From assembly GCA_029562045.1 (NCBI GenBank), contig JAKQWJ010000243.1, positions 1 through 7,845 of the forward strand: DNA of 7,845 bases, read 5' to 3'. The position numbers were made by a program, and so were the translations under genes. Source of the stretch: Spirochaetota bacterium (GTDB lineage Bacteria; Spirochaetota; Spirochaetia; DTKZ01). The notes under the pieces were generated by a model that was not told the DNA's origin, ran no database searches, and worked only from the letters and a program-made list of their open reading frames with translations. This document shows, piece after piece, positions 1-6,480 of this stretch. How positions within the stretch are numbered: the first letter of the stretch is position 1; each line of letters begins with the position of its first letter.

Positions 1-12
1 CTCTTCCGATCT
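1..12. other. Residual Illumina adapter sequence at contig edge
   Basis: The first 12 bases, CTCTTCCGATCT, are identical to the 3' end of the common Illumina TruSeq/P5 adapter. An exact 12-base match at the first position is very unlikely by chance. The bases happen to remain open in the reading frame of the first gene, so a gene caller or translation would add about four false residues. Genuine sequence probably starts at base 13. Confidence 0.9.
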
Positions 13-13
13 G

Positions 14-1183
14 CCGCCCAACCTGGAAGGGGACCTTTTCACCGAGATCGGGAACGACTACGCGGAGTTCCTGAACTACGTCATCTGGCTGGGCGGCTCC
101 TTCGTCACCACCAACCCGGTGCTGATCAAGCTGGCCTGGGACATCGACCCCGCCTACTGGAACAGCCGGGTGGACGAGGTCATCCTGTCCCGTTACTCGA
201 AGGCGAAGCTGCAAGAGGCGCTCAGCGGAAACGACGAGAAACTCACCGAAACGATAGAAGACATCAACAACTTCGTCACCGTCGCGGTGGTGGAGCGGAA
301 CTGCCGGCTCCTGCGGCCCATCTTTCTGACCACCCGGGGCCGCCGGGGGTACGTCAGTCTGCAGGTGAACCCCAAGGCTCACAACGACGGGGATAAAATG
401 GTGGCGGAGGCCACTCTGATTTACCAGGAGCTGGAAAGGCGGCTGGGCGGGGTCCCCAACGTGGTCATCAAGGTGCCCTCCACCGCGGCGGGCCTCCACG
501 CGGCGGAGAAGCTCACCGCCCGGGGGATAGGAGTTACCGTGACCCTGACCTTCAGCCTCTTCCAGTCCCTCCCCTTCGCCAAGGCGCTGCAGAAGGGGCG
601 CCAGCTCATCTCCTACATCGCCATCATGAACGGCCGTCTGGCATTCCCGGTGCGGGACGAACTGAAGAAGGGCCAGGTTGCCGGGGGCGTGGAAGCCGCC
701 CGGTGGGCCGGGGTGGAGGTGGCGCGGAAGGCGGCCCGGAGGCTCTACTTCCCCCAGGACCAGGGGGGGCTGGGGGTGGACAAGAACAAGGTGAAGATCA
801 TGATCGCGTCGCTGCGGATCTACGAGGACTGGATCCCGGACATATCCGAACTCTGGGGCATTCCGGTGATCACCATCTTCCCCAATGTCCGCCGGGCCTA
901 CGACGCCCACGAAAGGCCTCTGGAAACCGACTCCCTGGATTCCCATACCCCGGCGTCGGATCTGGAGGTCATGGCGGGGAGTGAAATTTTCCGGCAGTCC
1001 TGGTGGACCCCCGAGGACGGGGATTTCGCCCGGCCTCGCCGGCCCCTGACGCTGGAAGCGAAAGACGCGGAGGTGGTGGCGGACTGGGCCCCGGTGCGGG
1101 AAACCCTGACCCAGTTCATCGGGATCTACCGGGAGATGAGCGGCATGGTGCGGGAGCGGATGGCCGTGGTGGCGGGGACGTGA
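14..1183 (+). CDS. Transaldolase-family protein, 5' end missing
   Basis: Partial gene of at least 390 codons, open to the left edge. The family is shown by VTTNP (bases about 104-118, the transaldolase TTNP signature), VSLQVNP (about 353-373), IKVPST (about 467-484) carrying the Schiff-base lysine (codon 470-472), and TLTFS (about 542-556) in the usual order and spacing of a TIM-barrel transaldolase. A GTG at 119 could be called as the start, but it lies directly after TTNP, inside the core fold, so the true start is off the window. Transaldolases move a dihydroxyacetone unit between sugars; relatives such as fructose-6-phosphate aldolase cleave or join dihydroxyacetone directly. The usual catalytic glutamate (Glu96 in E. 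coli TalB) aligns with Gln here (362-364), as in fructose-6-phosphate aldolase, and TalB Asn154 aligns with Thr (about 536-538). Substrate and exact reaction are therefore open: family confident, classical transaldolase activity not. The stop codon is followed by a stable hairpin and a 125-base gap. Confidence 0.85.
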   Translation, partial: PPNLEGDLFTEIGNDYAEFLNYVIWLGGSFVTTNPVLIKLAWDIDPAYWNSRVDEVILSRYSKAKLQEALSGNDEKLTETIEDINNFVTVAVVERNCRLLRPIFLTTRGRRGYVSLQVNPKAHNDGDKMVAEATLIYQELERRLGGVPNVVIKVPSTAAGLHAAEKLTARGIGVTVTLTFSLFQSLPFAKALQKGRQLISYIAIMNGRLAFPVRDELKKGQVAGGVEAARWAGVEVARKAARRLYFPQDQGGLGVDKNKVKIMIASLRIYEDWIPDISELWGIPVITIFPNVRRAYDAHERPLETDSLDSHTPASDLEVMAGSEIFRQSWWTPEDGDFARPRRPLTLEAKDAEVVADWAPVRETLTQFIGIYREMSGMVRERMAVVAGT

Positions 1184-1184
1184 C

Positions 1185-1205
1185 GGCGTCCGGGAACGGA
1201 CAGCC
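1185..1205 (+). other. RNA hairpin after the transaldolase gene, GGAA tetraloop
   Basis: Two bases after the stop codon (1181-1183) the transcript can form an 8-bp stem: GGC (1185-1187) with GCC (1203-1205) and GTCCG (1188-1192) with CGGAC (1197-1201), with A1202 as a single bulge. The loop is GGAA, a stable GNRA tetraloop. No T-run follows, so this is not a classical intrinsic terminator. It could protect the upstream message from 3' exonucleases, mark a processing site, or lower read-through to the next gene. The structure was read by eye and not energy-calculated. Confidence 0.45.
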
Positions 1206-1246
1206 ATCACCCTGATGCGGCGGCGACCCTCTCCCTGAACGGGACC

Positions 1247-1268
1247 GGGCGGCGCGGACTGCCGGCCC
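1247..1268 (+). other. Weak GC-rich hairpin in the intergenic gap
   Basis: GGGC plus GGC (1247-1253) can pair with GCC and GCCC (1261-1268), with G1264 bulged and a seven-base loop. No T-run follows. In such GC-rich DNA a stem of this size may arise by chance. It is the only other clear fold in the 125-base gap before the alcohol dehydrogenase. I see no convincing sigma-70 promoter in that gap: the best -10-like TATTTT (1291-1296) abuts the Shine-Dalgarno and would leave no usable leader. Confidence 0.2.
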
Positions 1269-1296
1269 TTGCGTGACGGATAGAACCAAATATTTT

Positions 1297-1301
1297 GGAG
1301 G
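1297..1301 (+). promoter_or_regulatory. Shine-Dalgarno fixing the alcohol dehydrogenase start
   Basis: GGAGG lies seven bases before the ATG at 1309, ideal spacing. The same frame is open upstream to a GTG at 1273, but that start would encode the Shine-Dalgarno itself and has no ribosome site of its own, so 1309 is preferred. The site overlaps a short inverted repeat, CCAAA-TAT-TTTGG (1286-1298), in an AT-rich patch. Confidence 0.8.
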
Positions 1302-1308
1302 ACACGAA

Positions 1309-2577
1309 ATGAACGATTTTGATGCGGCGAAAAAACTGATGAAGGACTGGAAGGGAGACTCCTACCTCTACGGCGACGGGGTCCTGGACAGGATCGGGCC
1401 CGTGGTGGCGAAGACGGCGAAGAAGATCGCCCTGATCTACACCGAGTATCCCGGGGTGGACGCCTATGTGGAGCGGATCAGGAAAAACCTCGCCGCCGCG
1501 GGGGTGAAGGATATCTCCGTCATCGTGGGAGCGGCGGCCAACGCCCCCCGGGAGGATCTGCTGCGGATTGCCGACGAGCTGAAGGCCTCCGGGGCGGAGA
1601 TGGTGGTGAGCTTCGGCGGCGGCAGCACCATCGACGCCGCCAAGGCCGCGGAGGCGCTGCGGACCCTGGGCGGCGGGGTGGACGAGTATTTCGGCACCGG
1701 CCTGGTGACGGCCAAGGCGAAGGCGGCGGGAAAGACCCTGAAGCCCCACATGGCCATCCAGACCGCCGCCGGCACCGGGGCGCACCTCACCAAGTACTCC
1801 AACATCACCGATTACACGTCGGGCCAGAAGAAACTCATCGTGGACGACGCCATCGTCCCCCGGTTCCCGGTCTTCGACTTCGAGGTCACCCATTCCGCTC
1901 CGGTGAGTCTCACCTCCGACGGGGCCCTGGACGGCATCGCCCACATCCTGGAGGTGCTCTTCGGCCTGGTGGGCAAGCCCAACTACGGCAAGGTGGCGGA
2001 GCTCGCCCGTCCGGGGATCAAGCTCATCCTGGACTATCTGCCCCGGGTCATCGCCGACCCCCGGGACGCCAGGGGCAGGGAAGCCCTCTGTCTGGCCACC
2101 GATCTGGGGGGCTACGCCATCATGATCGGCGGGACCAACGGCCCTCACCTGACCAGCTTCTCCCTGGTGGACATCCTGAGCCACGGCCGGGCCTGCGCCC
2201 TGATGAACCCCTACTATCTGGTGTTCTTCGCCCCCGCCATCATGGAGCCCCTGCGGCTGGTGGCGGAGGTCTACCGGGACGCGGGATACCTCCAGGGGGA
2301 CCCCTCCAAGATGAACGCCAAGGAACTGGGGACCGCCACCGCCGAGGCGATGTTCGCCTTCGCCAAGCGGATCAACTTCCCCACCAGGCTCACCGAGGTG
2401 AAGGGCTTCACACAGGGCCACATCGACCGGGCCCTGGTGGCGGCCAAGGACCCCCAGCTCAAGATGAAGCTGGAAAACATGCCGGTGCCGCTGACGGCGG
2501 AGATGGTGGACGAGTACATGGGGCCGATTCTGACGGCCGCCCGGGACGGGAATCTGTCCCTCATCAAGAACGTCTGA
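1309..2577 (+). CDS. Iron-type (group III) alcohol dehydrogenase
   Basis: A 422-residue cytoplasmic NAD(P)-dependent oxidoreductase that would interconvert an alcohol and an aldehyde or ketone. Visible family marks are the dinucleotide-binding GGGSTIDAAK (residues 103-112), TAAGTG (152-157), and a complete set of metal ligands by comparison with E. coli FucO: Asp208 and His212 (in LDGIAH), His280 (in GPHLTSF) and His292 (in LSHGRA). Length is slightly above the usual 380-400. The frequent AGTGSE stretch of the family reads AGTGAH here, so it belongs to a less common branch and the substrate cannot be named; short polyol, lactaldehyde, glyceraldehyde or a sugar-derived aldehyde are all possible. 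It is the first of a tightly spaced set of six genes, 25 bases before the LarA-family gene, which argues for a role in the same catabolic route, for example reducing the aldehyde released by an aldolase. Family assignment is firm; substrate is unknown. Confidence 0.9.
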   Translation: MNDFDAAKKLMKDWKGDSYLYGDGVLDRIGPVVAKTAKKIALIYTEYPGVDAYVERIRKNLAAAGVKDISVIVGAAANAPREDLLRIADELKASGAEMVVSFGGGSTIDAAKAAEALRTLGGGVDEYFGTGLVTAKAKAAGKTLKPHMAIQTAAGTGAHLTKYSNITDYTSGQKKLIVDDAIVPRFPVFDFEVTHSAPVSLTSDGALDGIAHILEVLFGLVGKPNYGKVAELARPGIKLILDYLPRVIADPRDARGREALCLATDLGGYAIMIGGTNGPHLTSFSLVDILSHGRACALMNPYYLVFFAPAIMEPLRLVAEVYRDAGYLQGDPSKMNAKELGTATAEAMFAFAKRINFPTRLTEVKGFTQGHIDRALVAAKDPQLKMKLENMPVPLTAEMVDEYMGPILTAARDGNLSLIKNV

Positions 2578-2602
2578 TCCCACGGGAGGAGAGATAAAGG
2601 CG

Positions 2603-3880
2603 ATGAAGATAAAACTCGCATACGGTAAAACAGGCCTGGACGTGGACCTGCCCGACGGCGTGTCCGTCACGGTTGTGGAGCCTCAGTTCGTTCCGGCAGC
2701 CCCGGACCAGAGAGGGGTCGTCGCCGAATCTCTCCGCAATCCCATCGGTTCGCCGCCCCTGGCGGCCATGGTGAAACCCGGCGACACGGTGGGGGTGGTG
2801 TTCAGCGACATCACCCGCCCCACGCCGAACCACATCATCATCCCCGTCATCCTGGAGGATCTGGAGAGGGCGGGGGTCCCCCGGGACAAAATCACCCTCT
2901 TCAACTCCACCGGGACCCACCGGCTCAACACGGAGGAGGAACTGGTGGGGATGCTCACCCGGGAGGTGGTGGACTCCTACCGTATCGTGCAGAACGACGC
3001 CCGGGCGAAGGGACGGCATGTCTCCATGGGCACCACCTCCACGGGCAATGAAATTCTTCTGGACAAGGATTTCGTGAATGTTTCTTTCAAGATCCTCACG
3101 GGCTTCATCGAGCCCCATTTCTTCGCCGGCTTCTCCGGGGGCGGCAAGGCGGTGATGCCCGGGATGGCCCACCTGGAAACGGTGATGCGGAACCACAACG
3201 CCCGGACCATGGACGACCCCAAGGCCGTCTGGGGGGTTCTGGACGGAAACCCCGTACAGATCGAAGTCGGCCAGGCGGCGGATATGGTGAAGCCGGATTT
3301 TCTGGTCAATGTGACGCTGAACAGGGACAAGGACATCACCGCCTCCTTCGCCGGAGAGTGGCGAAAGGCCCACCGCAAGGGGACGGAGTTCGTCAGGAAA
3401 ACCGCCATGGTCCGCACCGACAGCCTCTTCGACATCGTCATCACCTCCAACTCCGGTTACCCCCTGGACCTGAACCTGTACCAGGCGGTGAAGGGCATGA
3501 GCGCCGCCGCCAAGGTGGTGAAGCCCGGGGGGGTCATCATCATCGCCGCGGAGTGCTGGGACGGGATCCCCGACCACGGCTCCTTCGGCCGCCTGCTCCG
3601 GGAGGCCCGGGATGTGGATGACCTTCTGGCCCGGATCCGCAGCGACGGTTTCATGGTGGACGACCAGTGGCAGGCCCAGATCCTGGGGATCCTGGCCCAG
3701 AAGGCGGATATCCATGTCTACACCACCGGCCTTACGGAGGAGCAGATCACCGGGGCGCACCTGAAGGCCTGCGCCTCCATCGAACAGCTTGTGGCCCGGC
3801 TGGTGAAGAAGATCGGGAAGGGCGCGAAGATCTGCGTGCTTCCCGAGGGGCCCCAGACGATACCCTACTACGAAGGCTGA
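2603..3880 (+). CDS. LarA-family nickel-dependent racemase/epimerase
   Basis: A 425-residue, full-length member of the lactate racemase family, which binds the nickel-pincer nucleotide cofactor and inverts a 2-hydroxy acid by hydride removal and return. The catalytic set of Lactiplantibacillus LarA appears complete: Asp69 and Arg72 in SDITRP, His106 in TGTH, His172 in PHFFAGFSGGGK, Lys182 (the residue that holds the pincer ring), His198, Gln294 and Lys297 in YQAVKG. The spacings His172 to Lys182 (10) and Lys182 to His198 (16) match LarA exactly. Characterised homologues act on lactate, malate, aryl-lactates or gluconate at C2. Its placement directly before a UxaE-type gene favours a sugar acid over lactate (inference). 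The cofactor genes larB, larC and larE are not in the window and must lie elsewhere for the enzyme to work. GGAGG (2585-2589) is 13 bases from the ATG, longer than ideal, but the N-terminus MKIKLAYG fits the family start. The protein ends 14 bases before the next gene. Confidence 0.88.
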   Translation: MKIKLAYGKTGLDVDLPDGVSVTVVEPQFVPAAPDQRGVVAESLRNPIGSPPLAAMVKPGDTVGVVFSDITRPTPNHIIIPVILEDLERAGVPRDKITLFNSTGTHRLNTEEELVGMLTREVVDSYRIVQNDARAKGRHVSMGTTSTGNEILLDKDFVNVSFKILTGFIEPHFFAGFSGGGKAVMPGMAHLETVMRNHNARTMDDPKAVWGVLDGNPVQIEVGQAADMVKPDFLVNVTLNRDKDITASFAGEWRKAHRKGTEFVRKTAMVRTDSLFDIVITSNSGYPLDLNLYQAVKGMSAAAKVVKPGGVIIIAAECWDGIPDHGSFGRLLREARDVDDLLARIRSDGFMVDDQWQAQILGILAQKADIHVYTTGLTEEQITGAHLKACASIEQLVARLVKKIGKGAKICVLPEGPQTIPYYEG

Positions 3881-3894
3881 GAAAGGAAGGCGTT

Positions 3895-5643
3895 ATGGCA
3901 ACGGTAAAAATCGGCAAGCTTGTGCTGGACCCGGCCAGGAACCCGGCGGTCCTGGACACCACCACCTGGGACGCCTCCGCGGCCTGGAAGGCCGTGGAGG
4001 CGGCGGGGGCGGCCTTCTGGACGAAGGCGGCGGCGGCCATGGGAAAACCCCGGCTTCCCTCGGCCGGGGGGATCACCCTGTACCCCGGGTCCCATGCTCC
4101 GTCCCGGGGGGACGACATCGTTCTGGCGGGCCTTCCCGACGGGCAGAACCTCTTCATCCAGACGGGACGGGGGGCCCGGGAGTCCGTTCTGGGCAAACCT
4201 CTGGGGGTGATGCCGCTGGACGGGGACCTGGTTCTTTCCGCCTTCCCCACGGACATGAAGACCCTGGAGACCTATCTCCGGGAGGTGAACCCCGAGAAGG
4301 CCCCCCGGGCCCTGGGCACGGTCCCACGGCTGGGCATCGGCAACCGCCACACCACGGCGATCTGGCCCGCCGCCTTCCGGGCCATGGAGAAAGGGGGCTT
4401 CGCCGCCAACGCCATCCAGAACTCGCTGCGGGAACTGAACCTCCTGGATGATCTGAAGGCGGGAAAGCCGGCCCACGAGAACTATCTCTTCAGCTTCGGA
4501 ACCATCGCCGAGGGGCACGCGGGGAGCACCTTCGAGGGGCTCCTCCACGCGGGGGTCATCGCGGCGCTGCAGGCCCCCAGCTACCCCCGGTACGGAGCGG
4601 ACGCGGACCATATCCAGGTCAAACGGGGGCCCGAGGGGCTGGACCGGGCCAAACGGGTGGTGGCCGCCGCCCGGCACTACACCTTCTTCACCATGGACGT
4701 GTCGGACATCCTGGATTACGCCGCCCTGAAGGTGAAAAGCCCCGCCAGGGCCCGGGCCTATCTGGACGAGGTCCTGGCGGACGACGGGCTGAAAAAGGAC
4801 GTCCTTTCCTATCACGGAAGAAAAAGGACCATCGACGGGCGCGCCTACGCCTTCTCCGACGCCGACATCGGCCGCTTCGTGGGCAAGTACTGGAAGGCCC
4901 TGGATGCCATGGAAGCCCTGCACGCCCACGCCAAAAAACTGAAGAAAGACGTCCCCTTCGACATGGAACTGTCCATCGACGAAAATCCCGCGGAGTTCGC
5001 CACCTGCGAATGCATCACCACCCCCGAGGAGGTGGTGTTCCTGGCGGTGGAAATGCAGCGGCGTCATCTGCCGGTGACCCATCTGGCCCCCAATTTCGGC
5101 GTCGAAAAGAGCACCGACTACCGCTGCCCCGACGGCCTGGAGGGCCTGGAAAAGCGGGTGCGGATCATCTCCGGCATCGCCGAGGCCTACAACCTGATGC
5201 TGGACTGCCACTCCGGGGACGATCTGGGCAGAAAAACCCGGCAGGTCTTCGGCCGGGCCACCCGGGGGCGGATCAACTTCAAGATATCCCCCATGCAGCA
5301 GATGATGTTCGCCCGGACCCTCTACGAGATGCAGCCGGACCTTTTCGACTACTGGTTCACGGATGTCCTGGAGTTCGTCCGGGGGGAGGCCGGGAAGGGC
5401 TCGGCTTTCGCGAAGGAGTGCATCCGGGAGTACGAGGCGGACCCGGTTCCCCATCCCGACAGGAAACTTTTCCACTACTACCTCTTCGTGTCCGTGGGGC
5501 GCCGGGACGGGAAGAACCGGTTCGTCTGCCGGGACAGGCTCTATGAACTTACGCCGGCCTTCCTGGCGGAGTACGGCCGGCGCCTGGAAGCCTGGCTCCT
5601 GGAGATCGCCCACGATGTCTATGGCGTCGGACGGGGGGAATAA
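3895..5643 (+). CDS. uxaE: Tagaturonate epimerase (UxaE)-family protein
   Basis: A 582-residue protein that I recognise as the UxaE family, described in Thermotoga as converting D-tagaturonate to D-fructuronate in galacturonate breakdown; some members also epimerise ketohexoses such as fructose and tagatose at C4. Supporting stretches are GIGNR (147-151), YGADADHIQVKR (233-244), TMDVSD (266-271), ELSIDE (358-363), APNFGVEK (398-405) and DCHSGDDLGRKTR (437-449). These are rich in Asp, Glu and His and suit a divalent metal site on a barrel fold, but I cannot assign ligands with certainty. The start is the ATG at 3895, preceded by AAGGAAGG (3883-3890); the open frame runs far upstream, but there it overlaps the LarA-family gene and is a GC-rich artefact. 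At 582 residues it seems longer than the Thermotoga enzyme as I remember it (about 480-500), mainly before GIGNR. No uronate isomerase, mannonate dehydratase or sugar-acid kinase is in view, so a uronate route is not proven and another ketose or keto-acid could be the substrate. Confidence 0.72.
   Translation: MATVKIGKLVLDPARNPAVLDTTTWDASAAWKAVEAAGAAFWTKAAAAMGKPRLPSAGGITLYPGSHAPSRGDDIVLAGLPDGQNLFIQTGRGARESVLGKPLGVMPLDGDLVLSAFPTDMKTLETYLREVNPEKAPRALGTVPRLGIGNRHTTAIWPAAFRAMEKGGFAANAIQNSLRELNLLDDLKAGKPAHENYLFSFGTIAEGHAGSTFEGLLHAGVIAALQAPSYPRYGADADHIQVKRGPEGLDRAKRVVAAARHYTFFTMDVSDILDYAALKVKSPARARAYLDEVLADDGLKKDVLSYHGRKRTIDGRAYAFSDADIGRFVGKYWKALDAMEALHAHAKKLKKDVPFDMELSIDENPAEFATCECITTPEEVVFLAVEMQRRHLPVTHLAPNFGVEKSTDYRCPDGLEGLEKRVRIISGIAEAYNLMLDCHSGDDLGRKTRQVFGRATRGRINFKISPMQQMMFARTLYEMQPDLFDYWFTDVLEFVRGEAGKGSAFAKECIREYEADPVPHPDRKLFHYYLFVSVGRRDGKNRFVCRDRLYELTPAFLAEYGRRLEAWLLEIAHDVYGVGRGE
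5633..5639 (+). promoter_or_regulatory. Shine-Dalgarno inside the end of the UxaE-family gene
   Basis: A GGGGGGA stretch lies within the last codons of the UxaE-family gene, five bases before the ATG at 5645. The stop codon TAA (5641-5643) and the ATG are separated by one base. Ribosomes finishing the upstream gene would be placed to start the dehydrogenase, so translational coupling is likely. The ATG is chosen over upstream in-frame starts, which would overlap the UxaE-family coding region by up to nearly 300 bases. Confidence 0.6.
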
Positions 5644-5644
5644 A

Positions 5645-6466
5645 ATGGAAAAGCGTTTTGCCGGAAAGACGGCCCTGGTCGCCGGGGGCGGGGCGGGAAT
5701 AGGGAAGGCCGTGGCCCTGCGCCTCGCCCGGGAGGGGGCTGATGTGGCGGCGGCGGACATCGTCCCGGAGGCCGCGGAGGCCACGGCGGCGGAAATAGCC
5801 GGTCTGGGGCGGAAGTCCCTGGCTCTGAAGCTCAACATAGCCGACATCAGGGACATCGCCGCCGCGGTGGACAGGACCGTGGCGGCCTTCGGCGGCATCG
5901 ACATCTTCGTCAACACCGCCGGCATCGTGCAGAGCAACAGCTTCCTGGATGTCTCCGAGGCGGAGTGGGACAGGGTCATCGCGGTGAACCAGAAGGGCAC
6001 GGCCTTCGCCGTGCAGGCCGTGGCCCGCCGGATGGTGGAGCGGGTCCCGGAGGAGGTGAAGCGGGAGGGGCGGGCGGACAGGTCCTACGGGAAGATCGTC
6101 ACCTTCACGTCCATCTCCGGCCGCCGGGGCCGGGCCTACCAGCTGGCCTACGCCGCCAGCAAGGCCGCGGTGATCAGCATCACCCAGTCGGCGGCCCTGG
6201 CCTTCGCCCCCTACAACATCAACGTCAACGCCGTCTCCCCCAGCGTGGTGATGACCAAGATGTGGGAGGACAACAACAGGGAGAAGGAGAGGGCCTTCGG
6301 CATCGACGCCAAAAAGTCCAGCGACGAGTTCATCGCCCGGATCCCGCTGAAGCGCCCCGGCAGTCTGGAGGACATGGCAGCCGCCGTGGCCTTTCTGTGC
6401 TCCACCGACGCGGACTACATCACCGGGCAGACCCTGAACGTGGACGGCGGCTTCGAGATGAACTGA
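5645..6466 (+). CDS. Short-chain dehydrogenase, NAD-type, polyol dehydrogenase-like
   Basis: A complete 273-residue classical short-chain dehydrogenase/reductase. It has the Rossmann glycine motif GGGAGIG (14-20), Asp38 at the end of the second strand, which normally selects NAD over NADP, the NTAG stretch (90-93, classical NNAG/NAG), Asn115, and the catalytic Ser156, Tyr169 and Lys173 (YAASK). The C-terminal DYITGQTLNVDGG (257-269) and the VVMTKMW region (201-207) resemble sorbitol or galactitol dehydrogenases and related polyol or sugar-acid dehydrogenases, so it probably oxidises a secondary alcohol to a ketone; the precise substrate cannot be read. An insertion of about ten charged residues before the catalytic serine (around 132-147) is longer than in typical members. 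It starts one base after the UxaE-family stop and is followed after 14 bases by the uroporphyrinogen decarboxylase-like gene. UxaE and short-chain dehydrogenase genes also neighbour each other in Thermotoga, as far as I recall. Confidence 0.88.
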   Translation: MEKRFAGKTALVAGGGAGIGKAVALRLAREGADVAAADIVPEAAEATAAEIAGLGRKSLALKLNIADIRDIAAAVDRTVAAFGGIDIFVNTAGIVQSNSFLDVSEAEWDRVIAVNQKGTAFAVQAVARRMVERVPEEVKREGRADRSYGKIVTFTSISGRRGRAYQLAYAASKAAVISITQSAALAFAPYNINVNAVSPSVVMTKMWEDNNREKERAFGIDAKKSSDEFIARIPLKRPGSLEDMAAAVAFLCSTDADYITGQTLNVDGGFEMN

Positions 6467-6480
6467 AAAAAGGAAAACCC

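Noticed and set aside
119..121. GTG as the start of the transaldolase-family gene
   Set aside because: It follows directly on the TTNP signature and the frame is open to the left edge with family-like sequence, so it is internal.
1215..1238. Seven-codon frame (MRRRPSP) before a weak hairpin, considered as an attenuation leader peptide
   Set aside because: There is no Shine-Dalgarno, the downstream hairpin lacks a T-run, and no matching amino acid pathway is encoded.
14..2577. Sulfoglycolysis by the transaldolase route (transaldolase next to a dehydrogenase)
   Set aside because: No sulfoquinovosidase, isomerase or sulfonate exporter is seen, and the other genes (LarA, UxaE families) do not belong to that pathway as described. 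The missing left flank leaves this untested.
3667..3894. Upstream extension of the UxaE-family reading frame
   Set aside because: It overlaps the LarA-family gene in another frame, has Pro/Gly/Arg-rich nonsense-like content, and the ATG at 3895 has its own Shine-Dalgarno.
5363..5644. Upstream extension of the first short-chain dehydrogenase frame
   Set aside because: It overlaps conserved C-terminal coding sequence of the UxaE-family gene; the ATG at 5645 gives the standard Rossmann N-terminus.
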